Below, piece after piece: positions 35,326 through 44,178 of a DNA stretch of 64,000 nucleotides; position 1 is the stretch's first letter, and each line of letters begins with the position of its first letter. The notes below the pieces were generated by a model. That model ran no database searches, was not told where the DNA came from, and saw only the letters and a list, made by a program, of their open reading frames with translations. The position numbers and the translations under genes are program-made. Source of the DNA: Chloroflexota bacterium (GTDB lineage: Bacteria; Chloroflexota; Anaerolineae; Aggregatilineales; Phototrophicaceae); NCBI GenBank assembly GCA_026706455.1, contig JAPOYS010000115.1, positions 1-64,000 on the forward strand, read 5' to 3'.

Positions 35326-36990
35326 TCAGACTTCGTTGACAATACTGAAAATCATTGGACGCCGCTTGGTTTCGCTGTAGATCATTTTGCCCAGGCTCTC
35401 CTCGACCAAGCTCTGACGATTGCCATTGAGACGCCGGCTGCGGCTGCGCTGGAATAGGTCTGTGATATTGTCGCGCATCTGCTCCAGAAAATCCTCAGCT
35501 TCCTTCAAGTAGACGAATCCGCGCGAAACGATGCGTGGCTCATCGACCAGCTTGCCGCTGCGGTGATCGACATTTACGCTGACCAGCACGAATCCGTCTT
35601 TGGCCAGAATCTCGCGGTCGCGGATGACGGCGCGTCCGACATCGCCCACGCCGCTTCCGTCGACGAAGACGTAGCCGCCCGGCTGGCGCTCGCCAACGGT
35701 GATGCCGCGCGCGTCGAGCTCGATGGTCGTTCCGTTCTCAACCATAATCACGTTTTCCGCCGGCAGGCCATTGTCGGCCGCCAGCTTGGCGTGCAGGTGC
35801 AAATGCCTGGTTTCACCGTGAACCGGCATCAAATGGCGCGGCTGCGTCAAGTTGAGCATCAGTCGCATCTCTTCCTGGCAGGCGTGGCCCGAAACATGCA
35901 CCGCTTCGATCGGATCGTAGATCACATCAGCGCCGCGCTCAATCAAGCGATTGATGGTTCGGTAGACCATTTCTTCGTTGCCGGGGATGGGATGCGACGA
36001 GAGAATGATCGTATCGCCCTCGCGCACATCCAGTTGGCGATGCCGTCCGGTCGCCAGCTTGCCCAAGACAGCCGACGGCTCGCCCTGAGACCCGGTGACC
36101 ATGAATACAACCTTGTGCGGCGGCAACGCTTGCGCCTGCCCAATGCTGATGAGCATGTCATCATCGACAGTGAGATAGCCTAGCTTGCGCGCGATCTTGG
36201 CGTACTCCGACATCGTGTAGCCGGTAATGCAAACTTTGCGCTGGTGATTGCGCGCGGCGTTGACGACTTGCTGCACGCGCGAAACGAGCGACGCGAAGGT
36301 CGCCACCATGATGCGCCCCGTGGCGCCGCGAAAGACCCGGTCGAGCGCGCCGCCGATCACAGCTTCGGATTCTGTCCAGCCGGCGCGATCCGCATTCGTG
36401 CTGTCCGCCATCAGCAGCGCCACTCCCCGCTGGGCGAAGCCCGCCAACCTGGCGTAGTCCGTCTTCCGACCATGCACGGGCGTGTTGTCGAACTTGTAGT
36501 CGCCCGTGTGCACGATCATGCCGTAGGGCGTTTCGATGCCATAGCCGACGCAGTTGGGTATGCTGTGGCAAACGTGGAAGCTCTCCAGCGAAAAGGGTCC
36601 CAGCTTGATGACGTCGCCCGCCTGGAAGGTGCGGATTTCGGCTGATTTCAACAGCCGCGCATTTTTCAGTTTCACCTGCAGCAGGCCCGATGTCAGCGGG
36701 GTCGCGTACAGTGGAAGGCCCGGGAAGGCCTTGACGACATGCTGCACCGCCCCGATATGGTCCTCATGTCCATGGGTAAATGCGACGCCGTGCAGCCGGA
36801 TGTCTTGCCGCTCCTCCAGCCAGCGAAAGTCCGGGATGATGTAATCGACGCCGTGCATGTCATTTGCCGGGAACATGATGCCGCAATCGAGCAGGAAGCC
36901 TTCACCATCCCGCTCGAAAAGCGTCATATTCTTGCCGATCTCTCCCAGTCCGCCGATCGGCGTGATCTTGTATTTGGGCTTCTTTGCCAT
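35326..36990 (-). CDS. rnj: Ribonuclease J
   Basis: A 554-residue RNase J of the metallo-beta-lactamase/beta-CASP group, with endo- and 5'-3' exonuclease activity in mRNA decay and rRNA maturation. Motifs: TPIGGLGEIGKNMTLFE at the start, zinc-binding FTHGHEDHIGAVQHV, and beta-CASP VMVTGSQGEPSAVL and HVSGHACQEEMR. The ATG at 36990 gives the usual length and has TGGAG upstream. A leader of about 180 bases with a strong hairpin precedes it. Confidence 0.94.
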   Translation of the reverse strand: MAKKPKYKITPIGGLGEIGKNMTLFERDGEGFLLDCGIMFPANDMHGVDYIIPDFRWLEERQDIRLHGVAFTHGHEDHIGAVQHVVKAFPGLPLYATPLTSGLLQVKLKNARLLKSAEIRTFQAGDVIKLGPFSLESFHVCHSIPNCVGYGIETPYGMIVHTGDYKFDNTPVHGRKTDYARLAGFAQRGVALLMADSTNADRAGWTESEAVIGGALDRVFRGATGRIMVATFASLVSRVQQVVNAARNHQRKVCITGYTMSEYAKIARKLGYLTVDDDMLISIGQAQALPPHKVVFMVTGSQGEPSAVLGKLATGRHRQLDVREGDTIILSSHPIPGNEEMVYRTINRLIERGADVIYDPIEAVHVSGHACQEEMRLMLNLTQPRHLMPVHGETRHLHLHAKLAADNGLPAENVIMVENGTTIELDARGITVGERQPGGYVFVDGSGVGDVGRAVIRDREILAKDGFVLVSVNVDHRSGKLVDEPRIVSRGFVYLKEAEDFLEQMRDNITDLFQRSRSRRLNGNRQSLVEESLGKMIYSETKRRPMIFSIVNEV

Positions 36991-37017
36991 GTTAGGGTTT
37001 ACTCCAAGTTTAAAGAG

Positions 37018-37041
37018 CCCGTAGTCGCGTCCGGCTACGGG
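37018..37041 (-). promoter_or_regulatory. Hairpin in the RNase J leader
   Basis: CCCGTAG and CTACGGG form a perfect seven-base stem around a 10-base loop, about 28 bases before the RNase J start. No T-run follows, so it is not a simple terminator. It could be a target for self-regulation by RNase J, which is inference. Confidence 0.4.
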
Positions 37042-37181
37042 ATCCAAGACGATGTATGGTGTTGCGGTGATTGAGGGCTATGAATGATCTCCTGTTAGAT
37101 CAAATAGCTGTCAATTAGATCGCGCCATTGACCGGGGCGCGTTCGGGTCCGCCAGTTGGCACTGCTTTTAGAGTCGCCTCT

Positions 37182-37192
37182 ATTATATCACA
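37182..37192 (-). promoter_or_regulatory. Extended -10 promoter of RNase J
   Basis: The minus strand reads TGTGATATAAT, an extended -10 with a perfect TATAAT. The same TGTGATATAAT string occurs in the metK promoter. The -35 is weak. It gives RNase J its own promoter just after the aminotransferase stop. Confidence 0.5.
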
Positions 37193-37206
37193 GGCCGCCG
37201 ATTCAC

Positions 37207-38352
37207 CTATTGCCAGTCTGTGAAGGCCTGCAAGGCGGCGATCACCCGCTCCTGATCTTCAGGCGTGAGCGAGTAGTAAAACGGCAGGCGCAAGAGCCTG
37301 TCCGCAATATCTTCCGTCACCGGACAGTCGCCACGTCGGCCGCCGAAGCGCAGACCCATGTTTGACAGATGCAGCGGTTGGTAGTGGAAAACGCTCAGAA
37401 TCCCGCAGTCTTTGAGATGTTGAATCAGCGCGGTACGATCAGGCAAAGACGGCATCAGCAGATAATACAGATGGTAAGACTGCTCGACATGGTCGGGCAC
37501 GGTGGGCGCCTGCACGCGATTGGCGGCCGCCCACTCCGCGAGATCGACGTGGTAACGGTTCCAGATTTCTTGTCGGCGCGCTTGAATCTCGGCGGCGGAT
37601 TCAAACTGCGCGTATAGATAAGCCGCCAGCATATCCGACGGCAAATAGCTCGAGCCCACATCAACCCAAGTATATTTATCGACTTGCCCGCGGAAAAAGT
37701 GGCTGCGATTCGTGCCTTTTTCGCGGATGATTTCGGCGCGGTCAACCAGGCTATCATCGTTGACGAGCAAGGCGCCGCCCTCGCCGCATGTGAAGTTCTT
37801 CGTCTCATGAAAACTCAAAGTCGCAAGCTCGCCAAATGTGCCCAGATACTTGCCTTTGTAACGCGCGAATAGGCCGTGCGCGTTGTCTTCAACCACCGCG
37901 ATGTTGTGCTCACGGGCGATGCTCATGATGGCATCCATTTCGCAGGCCAGTCCCGCATAATGCACGAGGACAATCGCCCGCGTCTTCTTCGTTATCAGCT
38001 GAGGCAAAACGCGCTCATCAAGATTCAGCGTGTCCGGGCGGATGTCGGCGAAGACCGGCGCCCCGCCGCGCAGGACGAAGGCGTTGACGCTGGAGACAAA
38101 AGTGAAGGCTGGAACGATGATCTCATCTCCGGGTTGAATATCCAATAACAGCGCGCACATCTCCAGCGCGTGCGTGCAAGACGTGGTCAAAAGCGCCTTC
38201 TGAATCGCGAGCTTCTCTTCGAGGAAAGCGTGGCATCGGCGAGTATAAGCGCCGTCGCCAGAAATGTGAGCGTTGGCGATGCTGTCTTTTACGTAGCCCA
38301 GTTCATGCCCGAGGAAGGGCGGCTTGTTGAAAGGAATGCGATATTGAGTCAT
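37207..38352 (-). CDS. DegT/DnrJ-type sugar aminotransferase (RffA/WecE-like)
   Basis: A 380-residue PLP enzyme. LLTTSCTHALEMCALLL, DEIIVPAFTFVSSVNAF and VVEDNAHGLFARYKGK match the sugar aminotransferase family. The PLP lysine is in SFHETKNFTCGEGGAL, the exact pattern of dTDP-4-amino-4,6-dideoxygalactose transaminases. It would aminate dTDP-4-keto-6-deoxyglucose, the RmlB product. The ATG at 38352 is the family start. It is the last gene of a three-gene operon. Confidence 0.9.
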   Translation of the reverse strand: MTQYRIPFNKPPFLGHELGYVKDSIANAHISGDGAYTRRCHAFLEEKLAIQKALLTTSCTHALEMCALLLDIQPGDEIIVPAFTFVSSVNAFVLRGGAPVFADIRPDTLNLDERVLPQLITKKTRAIVLVHYAGLACEMDAIMSIAREHNIAVVEDNAHGLFARYKGKYLGTFGELATLSFHETKNFTCGEGGALLVNDDSLVDRAEIIREKGTNRSHFFRGQVDKYTWVDVGSSYLPSDMLAAYLYAQFESAAEIQARRQEIWNRYHVDLAEWAAANRVQAPTVPDHVEQSYHLYYLLMPSLPDRTALIQHLKDCGILSVFHYQPLHLSNMGLRFGGRRGDCPVTEDIADRLLRLPFYYSLTPEDQERVIAALQAFTDWQ

Positions 38353-38393
38353 AGTGCTTCTTGTTGCGCTTCTAGAATAGGCGATCAAATGGC

Positions 38394-39128
38394 TTAATCA
38401 AACCACTTGTGAAACCATAATTCAACCGAGCGGGTGACGAAACCGCAACGCTGATAGAGTCGCTGCGCCGAAACATTGCTGCCCTGCGTTACGACGTTCA
38501 GGCAATCGCGCCCTCGCGCAGCCAGCCACTGGGACGCATGCCGCAACATCCCGCTGGCGCAGCCTTTGCCGCGCGCCGCTTCCGCCACGCCCACCAGCCC
38601 AATGTTGCCCTCGCCGGACGGCTTATCCAAATGAATTGTGATGAAACCGACCGCCCGACCACTCGATTCAGCCACGACAACATGATCTGCAAAGCCTGCG
38701 GTGAGACTCTTTTCCAGCCAAATCTGGTACATCAGCGAGGCTCTCTCGTCGCTGAATCGCGGATCGACGTAGAAGCGCGAGCGCCGGTAACTGCCGGCTG
38801 CGATCGGCCGGAGCGCCTCCAGATCATAGGCCGATCCCGCTCGAAACAGAAGACCCTCCTGCTTTCGGACGCTCGGGACCTCGTCAACACGCGCCTCGAA
38901 AGTGAGCCGAATATCCACAAACGCAAAGCCAGATTCCAACAGCGCGGCGATGGTAACGTGATCGGCGGCGGCGGCCAGAAAATACAAACAGTCCAGATTA
39001 AGCTCCTGGCAGGCTTCTTCCAGCTTGCGCCAGGCCTCATTATCGAGTTGGCGCGTCGTCGCCCGGCCAATCCGCATGCCAAAGTGAGCTGAATCCCATG
39101 GCAGGAATGCTAGGGGACCGACAGTCAT
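38394..39128 (-). CDS. GNAT acetyltransferase, WecD/RffC-like
   Basis: A 244-residue GNAT protein with LPWDSAHFGMRIGRA at the start, as in dTDP-fucosamine acetyltransferase WecD. The acetyl-CoA loop is VGVAEAARGKGCASGML and the end is NVSAQRLYQRCGFV. With the adjacent aminotransferase it would make a dTDP-4-acetamido-4,6-dideoxy sugar. It overlaps the upstream glycosyltransferase by four bases (ATGA). Confidence 0.85.
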   Translation of the reverse strand: MTVGPLAFLPWDSAHFGMRIGRATTRQLDNEAWRKLEEACQELNLDCLYFLAAAADHVTIAALLESGFAFVDIRLTFEARVDEVPSVRKQEGLLFRAGSAYDLEALRPIAAGSYRRSRFYVDPRFSDERASLMYQIWLEKSLTAGFADHVVVAESSGRAVGFITIHLDKPSGEGNIGLVGVAEAARGKGCASGMLRHASQWLAARGRDCLNVVTQGSNVSAQRLYQRCGFVTRSVELWFHKWFD

Positions 39129-40069
39129 TGCGCGACTTCTTCTGTCTCGCTCGTCTGTTGGCGGACGACGTAAACCGGGCGATCCATGATTCTTAAGTGC
39201 ATCCGAGCCAGATATTCGCCAATTATGCCCAGGGCAAACATTTGCGCGCCGGCGAATATGGAGACCAGCGCCGCAATGAAAGTGAATCCAGGCACCTCAA
39301 AGCGGAAAGCGAACAATTGACTCAGTATCAGGTAGACAAGAATCACTGATCCGAAAGCAGTCATCAAGAGGCCAAGAAAGCTGGCCATCCGCAGGGGCAG
39401 CGTGCTGAATCCTGTAATCATGTTGAAAGCATGCGTTAAGAGTTTTCCAATGGTATACGTCGACTGGCCGATGGTCCGCGCCCGGTGTTCAACCGGGATG
39501 GCCACAAACTTGGTTGTGCCCCAGGTCAGCAACACGTCGATATTCACCAAGGGACCATTATACTCGGCAAACGAATCGCGCAAGCGCGCGCGAAACACAC
39601 GAAAGGCGCTGACACGGCGGGCGGTTTCCGCGCCCATCGCGCCCTGCAGTGCGATTTTCATCGCCACCGAAGCGAGATTCCGCAGCGGGCTGTGCCGCTC
39701 GTTCACCGGCGTGCCGTAAACTACGTCATAGCCTTCGAGCAGCTTTTCCAGCAGGGCGCCAATGGACTTGGACGGGTGCTGCAAATCGTCATCCATCGTT
39801 AAGATGAATTCGTATTGCGCGGCGCGAATGCCACAGAGCAACGCGTTGTGTTGGCCAAAGTTGCGCATCAATTGAAAACCGCGCACAAATGCGTACTGAT
39901 CAGCCAACCGCGCTATCACCCTCCAGCTGCCATCCCCGCCGTCATCCTCTACCAGGATCACTTCCCACCTGTCAGCAAGTTTTGGCAGCTCGCGCGCCAA
40001 CTCCTCGACGACCAAGCTTATGCTCTGCTCACTGCGATATACCGGCACGACGACGGACAGGTTTGGCAT
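39125..40069 (-). CDS. Glycosyltransferase family 2 with C-terminal membrane helices (ArnC/GtrB type)
   Basis: A 314-residue polyprenyl-phosphate glycosyltransferase-like protein. The GT-A part has SVVVPVYRSEQSISLVVEE, the region QLMRNFGQHNALLCGI and the metal-binding TMDDDLQHP. Two membrane helices lie near residues 230-290. Such proteins load a sugar on undecaprenyl phosphate for transfer outside. As first gene before the amino-sugar enzymes, it may use their product. Confidence 0.9.
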   Translation of the reverse strand: MPNLSVVVPVYRSEQSISLVVEELARELPKLADRWEVILVEDDGGDGSWRVIARLADQYAFVRGFQLMRNFGQHNALLCGIRAAQYEFILTMDDDLQHPSKSIGALLEKLLEGYDVVYGTPVNERHSPLRNLASVAMKIALQGAMGAETARRVSAFRVFRARLRDSFAEYNGPLVNIDVLLTWGTTKFVAIPVEHRARTIGQSTYTIGKLLTHAFNMITGFSTLPLRMASFLGLLMTAFGSVILVYLILSQLFAFRFEVPGFTFIAALVSIFAGAQMFALGIIGEYLARMHLRIMDRPVYVVRQQTSETEEVAQ

Positions 40070-40259
40070 CAGAGCCTCAATACATCAATCAATTGGCGCG
40101 AAGGCAGCCGCGATGCCTTCTGAATCGAATGTCCACTCAGCCCAGATTGGCTCGACCAGAAGGGCGAGAAATCAATGGCCAGATCAGCGGCTGTCACGCA
40201 GATGTCAACGATGTTTACTATGCGTCTGGGCGCGATATAGCGCAAATTCGATAAAGGCC

Positions 40260-40287
40260 ATTATGTGATTGCCTGGACAAATGGCAA
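40260..40287 (-). promoter_or_regulatory. Promoter of the amino-sugar operon
   Basis: On the minus strand TTGCCA (40282-40287) and CATAAT (40260-40265) are 16 bases apart. The leader to the glycosyltransferase start would be about 185 bases. Confidence 0.45.
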
Positions 40288-40321
40288 GGGGAAATGGCGG
40301 ACGAGAGCAACAATCCGCCAA

Positions 40322-40349
40322 TTCGCAGGCGGACAATGTATGCTATAAT
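40322..40349 (+). promoter_or_regulatory. Promoter of icd
   Basis: TTCGCA, 16 bases, then a perfect TATAAT at 40344-40349, with the icd ATG 45 bases after it. GAGGAGG lies just before the ATG. Confidence 0.55.
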
Positions 40350-40393
40350 TTCGCCGATTATACGCTCAATTCGACTGAGGAGGCCGTTAAGGA

Positions 40394-41650
40394 ATGGCAT
40401 ACGACAACATCGCAGTGCCCGACACCGGTGAGAAGATCAGCTTTAGCAAGGGCAAGATGCAGGTGCCGGACAACCCGATCCTGCTGTTCATTGAGGGCGA
40501 CGGCATAGGCTACGACATCATGACCGCCAGCAAGAGAATCTGGGACGCGGCGGTGGACAAAGCCTACGGCGGCGCGCGCAAGATATCCTGGATGGAAGTC
40601 TTCGCCGGCGAAAAAGCGGCTGGCGTTTATGATGGCAACTATATGCCGGACGAAACCTTTGACGCGTTTCGTGAATTCAAAGTCGGTATCAAAGGTCCCT
40701 TGACTACGCCGGTCGGCGGCGGCTTCCGCAGCCTGAATGTGACGCTGCGACAAGTGCTGGATCTTTACAGCTGCGTGCGGCCGGTGCGCTGGTACAAGGG
40801 CGTGCCCAGCCCGCTCAAGCAGCCGCAAGATGTGGATGTCGTCATCTTTCGCGAAAATACAGAAGATACATACGCCGGCATCGAATACGAATCAGGCACG
40901 GAAGAAAATCGGAAATTGGCCGAGTTCCTGAGAACTGAGTTGGGCGCCACCAATTTCTTCCCCGATGCCGGGCTGGGCATCAAGCCAATCAGCCCCTTTG
41001 GCAGCAAGCGGCTGATTCGCGCCGCGATTCAATACGCCATCGACCGCGGACGCAGCAGCGTGACGCTGGTGCACAAAGGCAATATCCAGAAGTTCACCGA
41101 AGGCGCCTTTCAGAAATGGGGCTACGAGCTGGCGCGCGAGGAATTCCCCGAACAAACGATATCCTGGGATGAAGTGGCGGCGGATCACAATGGCGACGTG
41201 CCCAATGGCAAGATTCTGATTCAAGACACCATCGCCGATATCATGTTCCAGAAAATGTTGCTGCGACCGCGCGAACACGACGTCATCGCCACCACGAATC
41301 TAAACGGCGACTACTTGAGCGACGCGCTGGCGGCCGAAGTCGGCGGCGTTGGCATCGCGCCGGGCGCCAATATCGGCGATGAAATCGCGCTCTTTGAGGC
41401 GACGCACGGAACCGCCCCCAAATACACAAACTTGGATATGGTCAATCCGGGCTCGCTGCTGTTCAGCGGGGTAATGATGTTGGAACACCTCGATTGGTTT
41501 GAAGCGGCGAACCTGATCACCAAAGCCTACGAATTGACAATAGACCAACGCGCCGTCACTTACGACTTCGCGCGCCAGATGGAGAACGCGACCAAAGTCC
41601 CCACCAGTGAATTCGCCACGCGCATCATAGCGAACATGGATGCAGTTTGA
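40394..41650 (+). CDS. icd: Isocitrate dehydrogenase (NADP+ type)
   Basis: A 418-residue Icd of the E. coli type, converting isocitrate to 2-oxoglutarate in the TCA cycle. The substrate loop is [16 protein letters not shown], with [17 protein letters not shown] and the metal-binding [17 protein letters not shown]. The cofactor region has [15 protein letters not shown] specificity is inferred from overall similarity to the E. coli enzyme. Monocistronic, with its own promoter. Confidence 0.95.
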   Translation: MAYDNIAVPDTGEKISFSKGKMQVPDNPILLFIEGDGIGYDIMTASKRIWDAAVDKAYGGARKISWMEVFAGEKAAGVYDGNYMPDETFDAFREFKVGIKGPLTTPVGGGFRSLNVTLRQVLDLYSCVRPVRWYKGVPSPLKQPQDVDVVIFRENTEDTYAGIEYESGTEENRKLAEFLRTELGATNFFPDAGLGIKPISPFGSKRLIRAAIQYAIDRGRSSVTLVHKGNIQKFTEGAFQKWGYELAREEFPEQTISWDEVAADHNGDVPNGKILIQDTIADIMFQKMLLRPREHDVIATTNLNGDYLSDALAAEVGGVGIAPGANIGDEIALFEATHGTAPKYTNLDMVNPGSLLFSGVMMLEHLDWFEAANLITKAYELTIDQRAVTYDFARQMENATKVPTSEFATRIIANMDAV

Positions 41651-41744
41651 GACGCCGGCGACGATGATGTAAGAGGCTGAATCAAACGCAGCCGACACCT
41701 GTCGGATTCGTCCATTCTATTGCAACTGACAGGGACGGTCCGCA

Positions 41745-41750
41745 TATAAT
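41745..41750 (+). promoter_or_regulatory. -10 box abutting the start codon: leaderless TPR gene
   Basis: A perfect TATAAT ends six bases before the ATG at 41757, placing the expected transcription start at the A of the ATG. TTGCAA lies 19 bases upstream as a possible -35. No Shine-Dalgarno is possible. Confidence 0.45.
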
Positions 41751-41756
41751 TGGTCT

Positions 41757-42917
41757 ATGCAGGCAGATGACACGGCGCCCGCCTCAGTAATCGAAGGCTA
41801 TTTTCAGCGCGCGCAGGCGAAACCCGCTCGGCGCTTGCAACTGACGCTGCTGCTTTTGCTGCTGTTAATTCTGTCGGCAGCGCTCATCTTGCCTTCGCCA
41901 TTGTTGCTCGCGGCGGCAATCAGCGTTGGCCTTCTGGCTAGCTTGGCTCTGAGGCGCAAGGGCAGAGCCTCCAAAATCAAGGTACGCCTTGCTGGATCTG
42001 ATCTTAGGGTTGACGGCGATGATTACCATATTCGACTCGCGGCGCCCTTCCGATTCAAGACGGGCCTTGAGCGGAACATGGCGAGCGAGAAGCAGGAAGA
42101 GACCTGCTTCGTCCGCATGGTAATCGATGTTCATGGCAAGCCGCTTGTCTTCGAGGAGCAAGTGCTTGCTGGTTACTTCCCACCACAATTGGACGAGATC
42201 GCCGGTAAGTCGAGCGCGCTTGGCATCGCCGAGTTGACGAGCCTCACGCCCTACCCGGGCGCGCTTTGGGCAATCATCGAACGAATGGAGTCTTTGAGCG
42301 AAGCTGGCGCCGCCGCCGAGCCCGAAGATGATGTCGCGAGCCTATACCGGCTCGGTCGACAGCAAATGGCTGACGAAGAATTCGACGAGGCTGTCAAGAC
42401 TTTCAGCGCGCTCATTCGGCAACAACCCTATTCGGTGGCCGCCTATTACAATCGTGGCTCAGCGCGTTATCATGCGCGCAGAGAACTCGACAAAGCGATC
42501 AACGACCTCACGACGGCTTTGCGCCTGGATCCACAGGATTACAAGGCCTATCGGATGCGGGGCTTGGCACGGGCGCAGCTAGGCGATTGGGTCGGGTTGC
42601 GGGATGACAGTTCGCTGGCGCTGCAATATCGCCCAACCAGCGCCGAACTGCACAATCTGCGCGGGACCGCCTGTTACCGGCTGCAGGATTACGCGGCGGC
42701 GCTCGCCAGCTTTGAAGCGGCGGTCCGGCTAGACGGCAGCCGGCCTGAGTCCTACTACAATCGCGGTCTTGCTCGGCGGCGTCAGGGCGAACTGGCGGGA
42801 GCCATTTCGGATTTCAACCATGCGCTCAGGCTGAACCCGGCATTTGCCGAAGCGCGGCGGAATCTACTAGCCGCGCGCGAGCAGTTACGGCGCGAAGAGA
42901 CTAAATCGCCGTCTTGA
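41757..42917 (+). CDS. Membrane-anchored TPR protein
   Basis: A 386-residue protein with two hydrophobic helices at about residues 28-72 and a beta-rich middle. From about residue 190 it carries five tandem tetratricopeptide repeats (for example AYYNRGSARYHARRELDKAI and SYYNRGLARRRQGELAGAIS). It is likely a protein-interaction scaffold at the membrane; partner unknown. Its last 17 bases overlap the convergent arsC. The -10 placement suggests a leaderless transcript. Confidence 0.85.
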   Translation: MQADDTAPASVIEGYFQRAQAKPARRLQLTLLLLLLLILSAALILPSPLLLAAAISVGLLASLALRRKGRASKIKVRLAGSDLRVDGDDYHIRLAAPFRFKTGLERNMASEKQEETCFVRMVIDVHGKPLVFEEQVLAGYFPPQLDEIAGKSSALGIAELTSLTPYPGALWAIIERMESLSEAGAAAEPEDDVASLYRLGRQQMADEEFDEAVKTFSALIRQQPYSVAAYYNRGSARYHARRELDKAINDLTTALRLDPQDYKAYRMRGLARAQLGDWVGLRDDSSLALQYRPTSAELHNLRGTACYRLQDYAAALASFEAAVRLDGSRPESYYNRGLARRRQGELAGAISDFNHALRLNPAFAEARRNLLAAREQLRREETKSPS

Positions 42918-43326
42918 GCCATTCTTTAAGTTTCGACTCCAAGCCATCGCGGACCGCAATAAACGATTGCAAAACAGCAGCGTCATCGCCGGCGACGGCG
43001 GCTGGATCGGGAAAGCTCCAATGAATGCGGCGCGCGCGGCTCAGGAACAGCGGGCAGCATTCCGCCGCGCGGTCGCATACGGTTATCACATAGTTGAATT
43101 CGCGCTCGCGATATCGATCCAGATGCTCCGAGCGTTGGCGGCCGATATCGATTCCGCGCGCTCGCATGGCTCGTTTCGCGTAGGGATTGACGCTGGAAGG
43201 CGCCCGCCCGGCGCTATACACATCCACTCGGCCCTTTGTCAAATGACGTAGCAAGCCCTCAGCCATCTGCGAACGAGCCGAGTTGGCTGTACATAATATG
43301 AGAACTTGCAACTTGTCAGTGTTCAA
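42901..43326 (-). CDS. arsC: Arsenate reductase / low-molecular-weight phosphatase family
   Basis: A 141-residue LMW-PTP-fold protein with the CX5R loop CTANSARSQMAEG and a conserved Asp in SFPDPAA. Further Cys residues (VCDRAAECC) fit the thioredoxin-coupled ArsC type, which reduces arsenate to arsenite. TTG 43326 has GGAG six bases upstream; a longer in-frame start at 43368 is less likely. It follows modB by about 48 bases, and no arsenite pump or ArsR is near. Confidence 0.82.
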   Translation of the reverse strand: MNTDKLQVLILCTANSARSQMAEGLLRHLTKGRVDVYSAGRAPSSVNPYAKRAMRARGIDIGRQRSEHLDRYREREFNYVITVCDRAAECCPLFLSRARRIHWSFPDPAAVAGDDAAVLQSFIAVRDGLESKLKEWLKTAI

Positions 43327-43374
43327 TTGCTTCTCCGCGCCGGCGCTTCCGTAGCCAGGGACGTCCAAAACTGG

Positions 43375-44178
43375 CTACATCATTTTGTCTTGGGCGCGCG
43401 CCAACCATTGCGATAGCGAAAGCGCGATCAAAGCGAGCACGATAAGTATCAGCCCGGTCCAGATGGCGGCATTAATGTCGCGCTCGAAGATGCTATAGAC
43501 CAGCAGGGGCATCGTCTGCGTCTTGCCCTGCAAATTGCCGGCGAAGAGAATTGTCGCGCCGAACTCGCCGAGCGCCCGCGCCCAGCTGAGGATCATGCCG
43601 GCGATCAGGGCGCGCCAGGCAATCGGCAGCGTGATATACCAGAACATCAGCCAGCCGTAGGCGCCATCTACGCGAGCTGCGTCTTCCACTTCGGCCGAAA
43701 TGCTGGAAAACCCCACTTGCGCCGAGCGGATGTAAAAGGGCGCTGAAATAAAGAATTGCGCGATGATCACCGCAATGATCGAAAAGGGAATGATGATGCC
43801 GGCTTCCGCCAAGAGCGAGCCGATAGCGCCGCGCCGGCCGAAGGTGAGCAAGAGCGCCAAGCCCGCGACTGCCGGCGGCATCACGATTGGCAATTCGATG
43901 AAGAGGCTCACAAGCCGCTTGCCCCGGAATTCGTAGCGCGAGAGCGCATAGGCAAGCGGCGTGCCGAGAACCGCGGCCAAGCACACGACTGCCAGCGTCG
44001 AGGCGAAACTCAACGCAGCAGCCGACAAAATCGTGGCGGAATCGGGCAAGCCTTCCCATGCCTGCGACTCTATCCCGCTAATCAGCAGCACAATCACGGG
44101 CGCCGCCAGCAACATGAACGCCAGCGCGCTGACGGCAAAGATCAAGATCTTATCGGTCTTCAAGTGGCGCCACTTCAC
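43375..44178 (-). CDS. modB: Molybdate ABC transporter permease
   Basis: A 267-residue permease with five to six helices and the EAA loop visible as EVEDAARVDGAYGWLMFWY. ELPIVMPPAVAGLALLLTFG and ALGEFGATILFAGN are typical ModB motifs. Its start (GTG 44178) lies 29 bases inside the end of modA; a TTG at 44163 is an alternative. No modC is present. Confidence 0.9.
   Translation of the reverse strand: MKWRHLKTDKILIFAVSALAFMLLAAPVIVLLISGIESQAWEGLPDSATILSAAALSFASTLAVVCLAAVLGTPLAYALSRYEFRGKRLVSLFIELPIVMPPAVAGLALLLTFGRRGAIGSLLAEAGIIIPFSIIAVIIAQFFISAPFYIRSAQVGFSSISAEVEDAARVDGAYGWLMFWYITLPIAWRALIAGMILSWARALGEFGATILFAGNLQGKTQTMPLLVYSIFERDINAAIWTGLILIVLALIALSLSQWLARAQDKMM

Larger units (their letters stand above)
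40070..40393. other. Divergent promoter region between glycosyltransferase operon and icd
   Basis: No gene is supported. It contains a minus-strand promoter at 40260-40287 and a plus-strand promoter at 40322-40349. The part from 40070 to 40255 shows nothing I can name. Confidence 0.5.
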
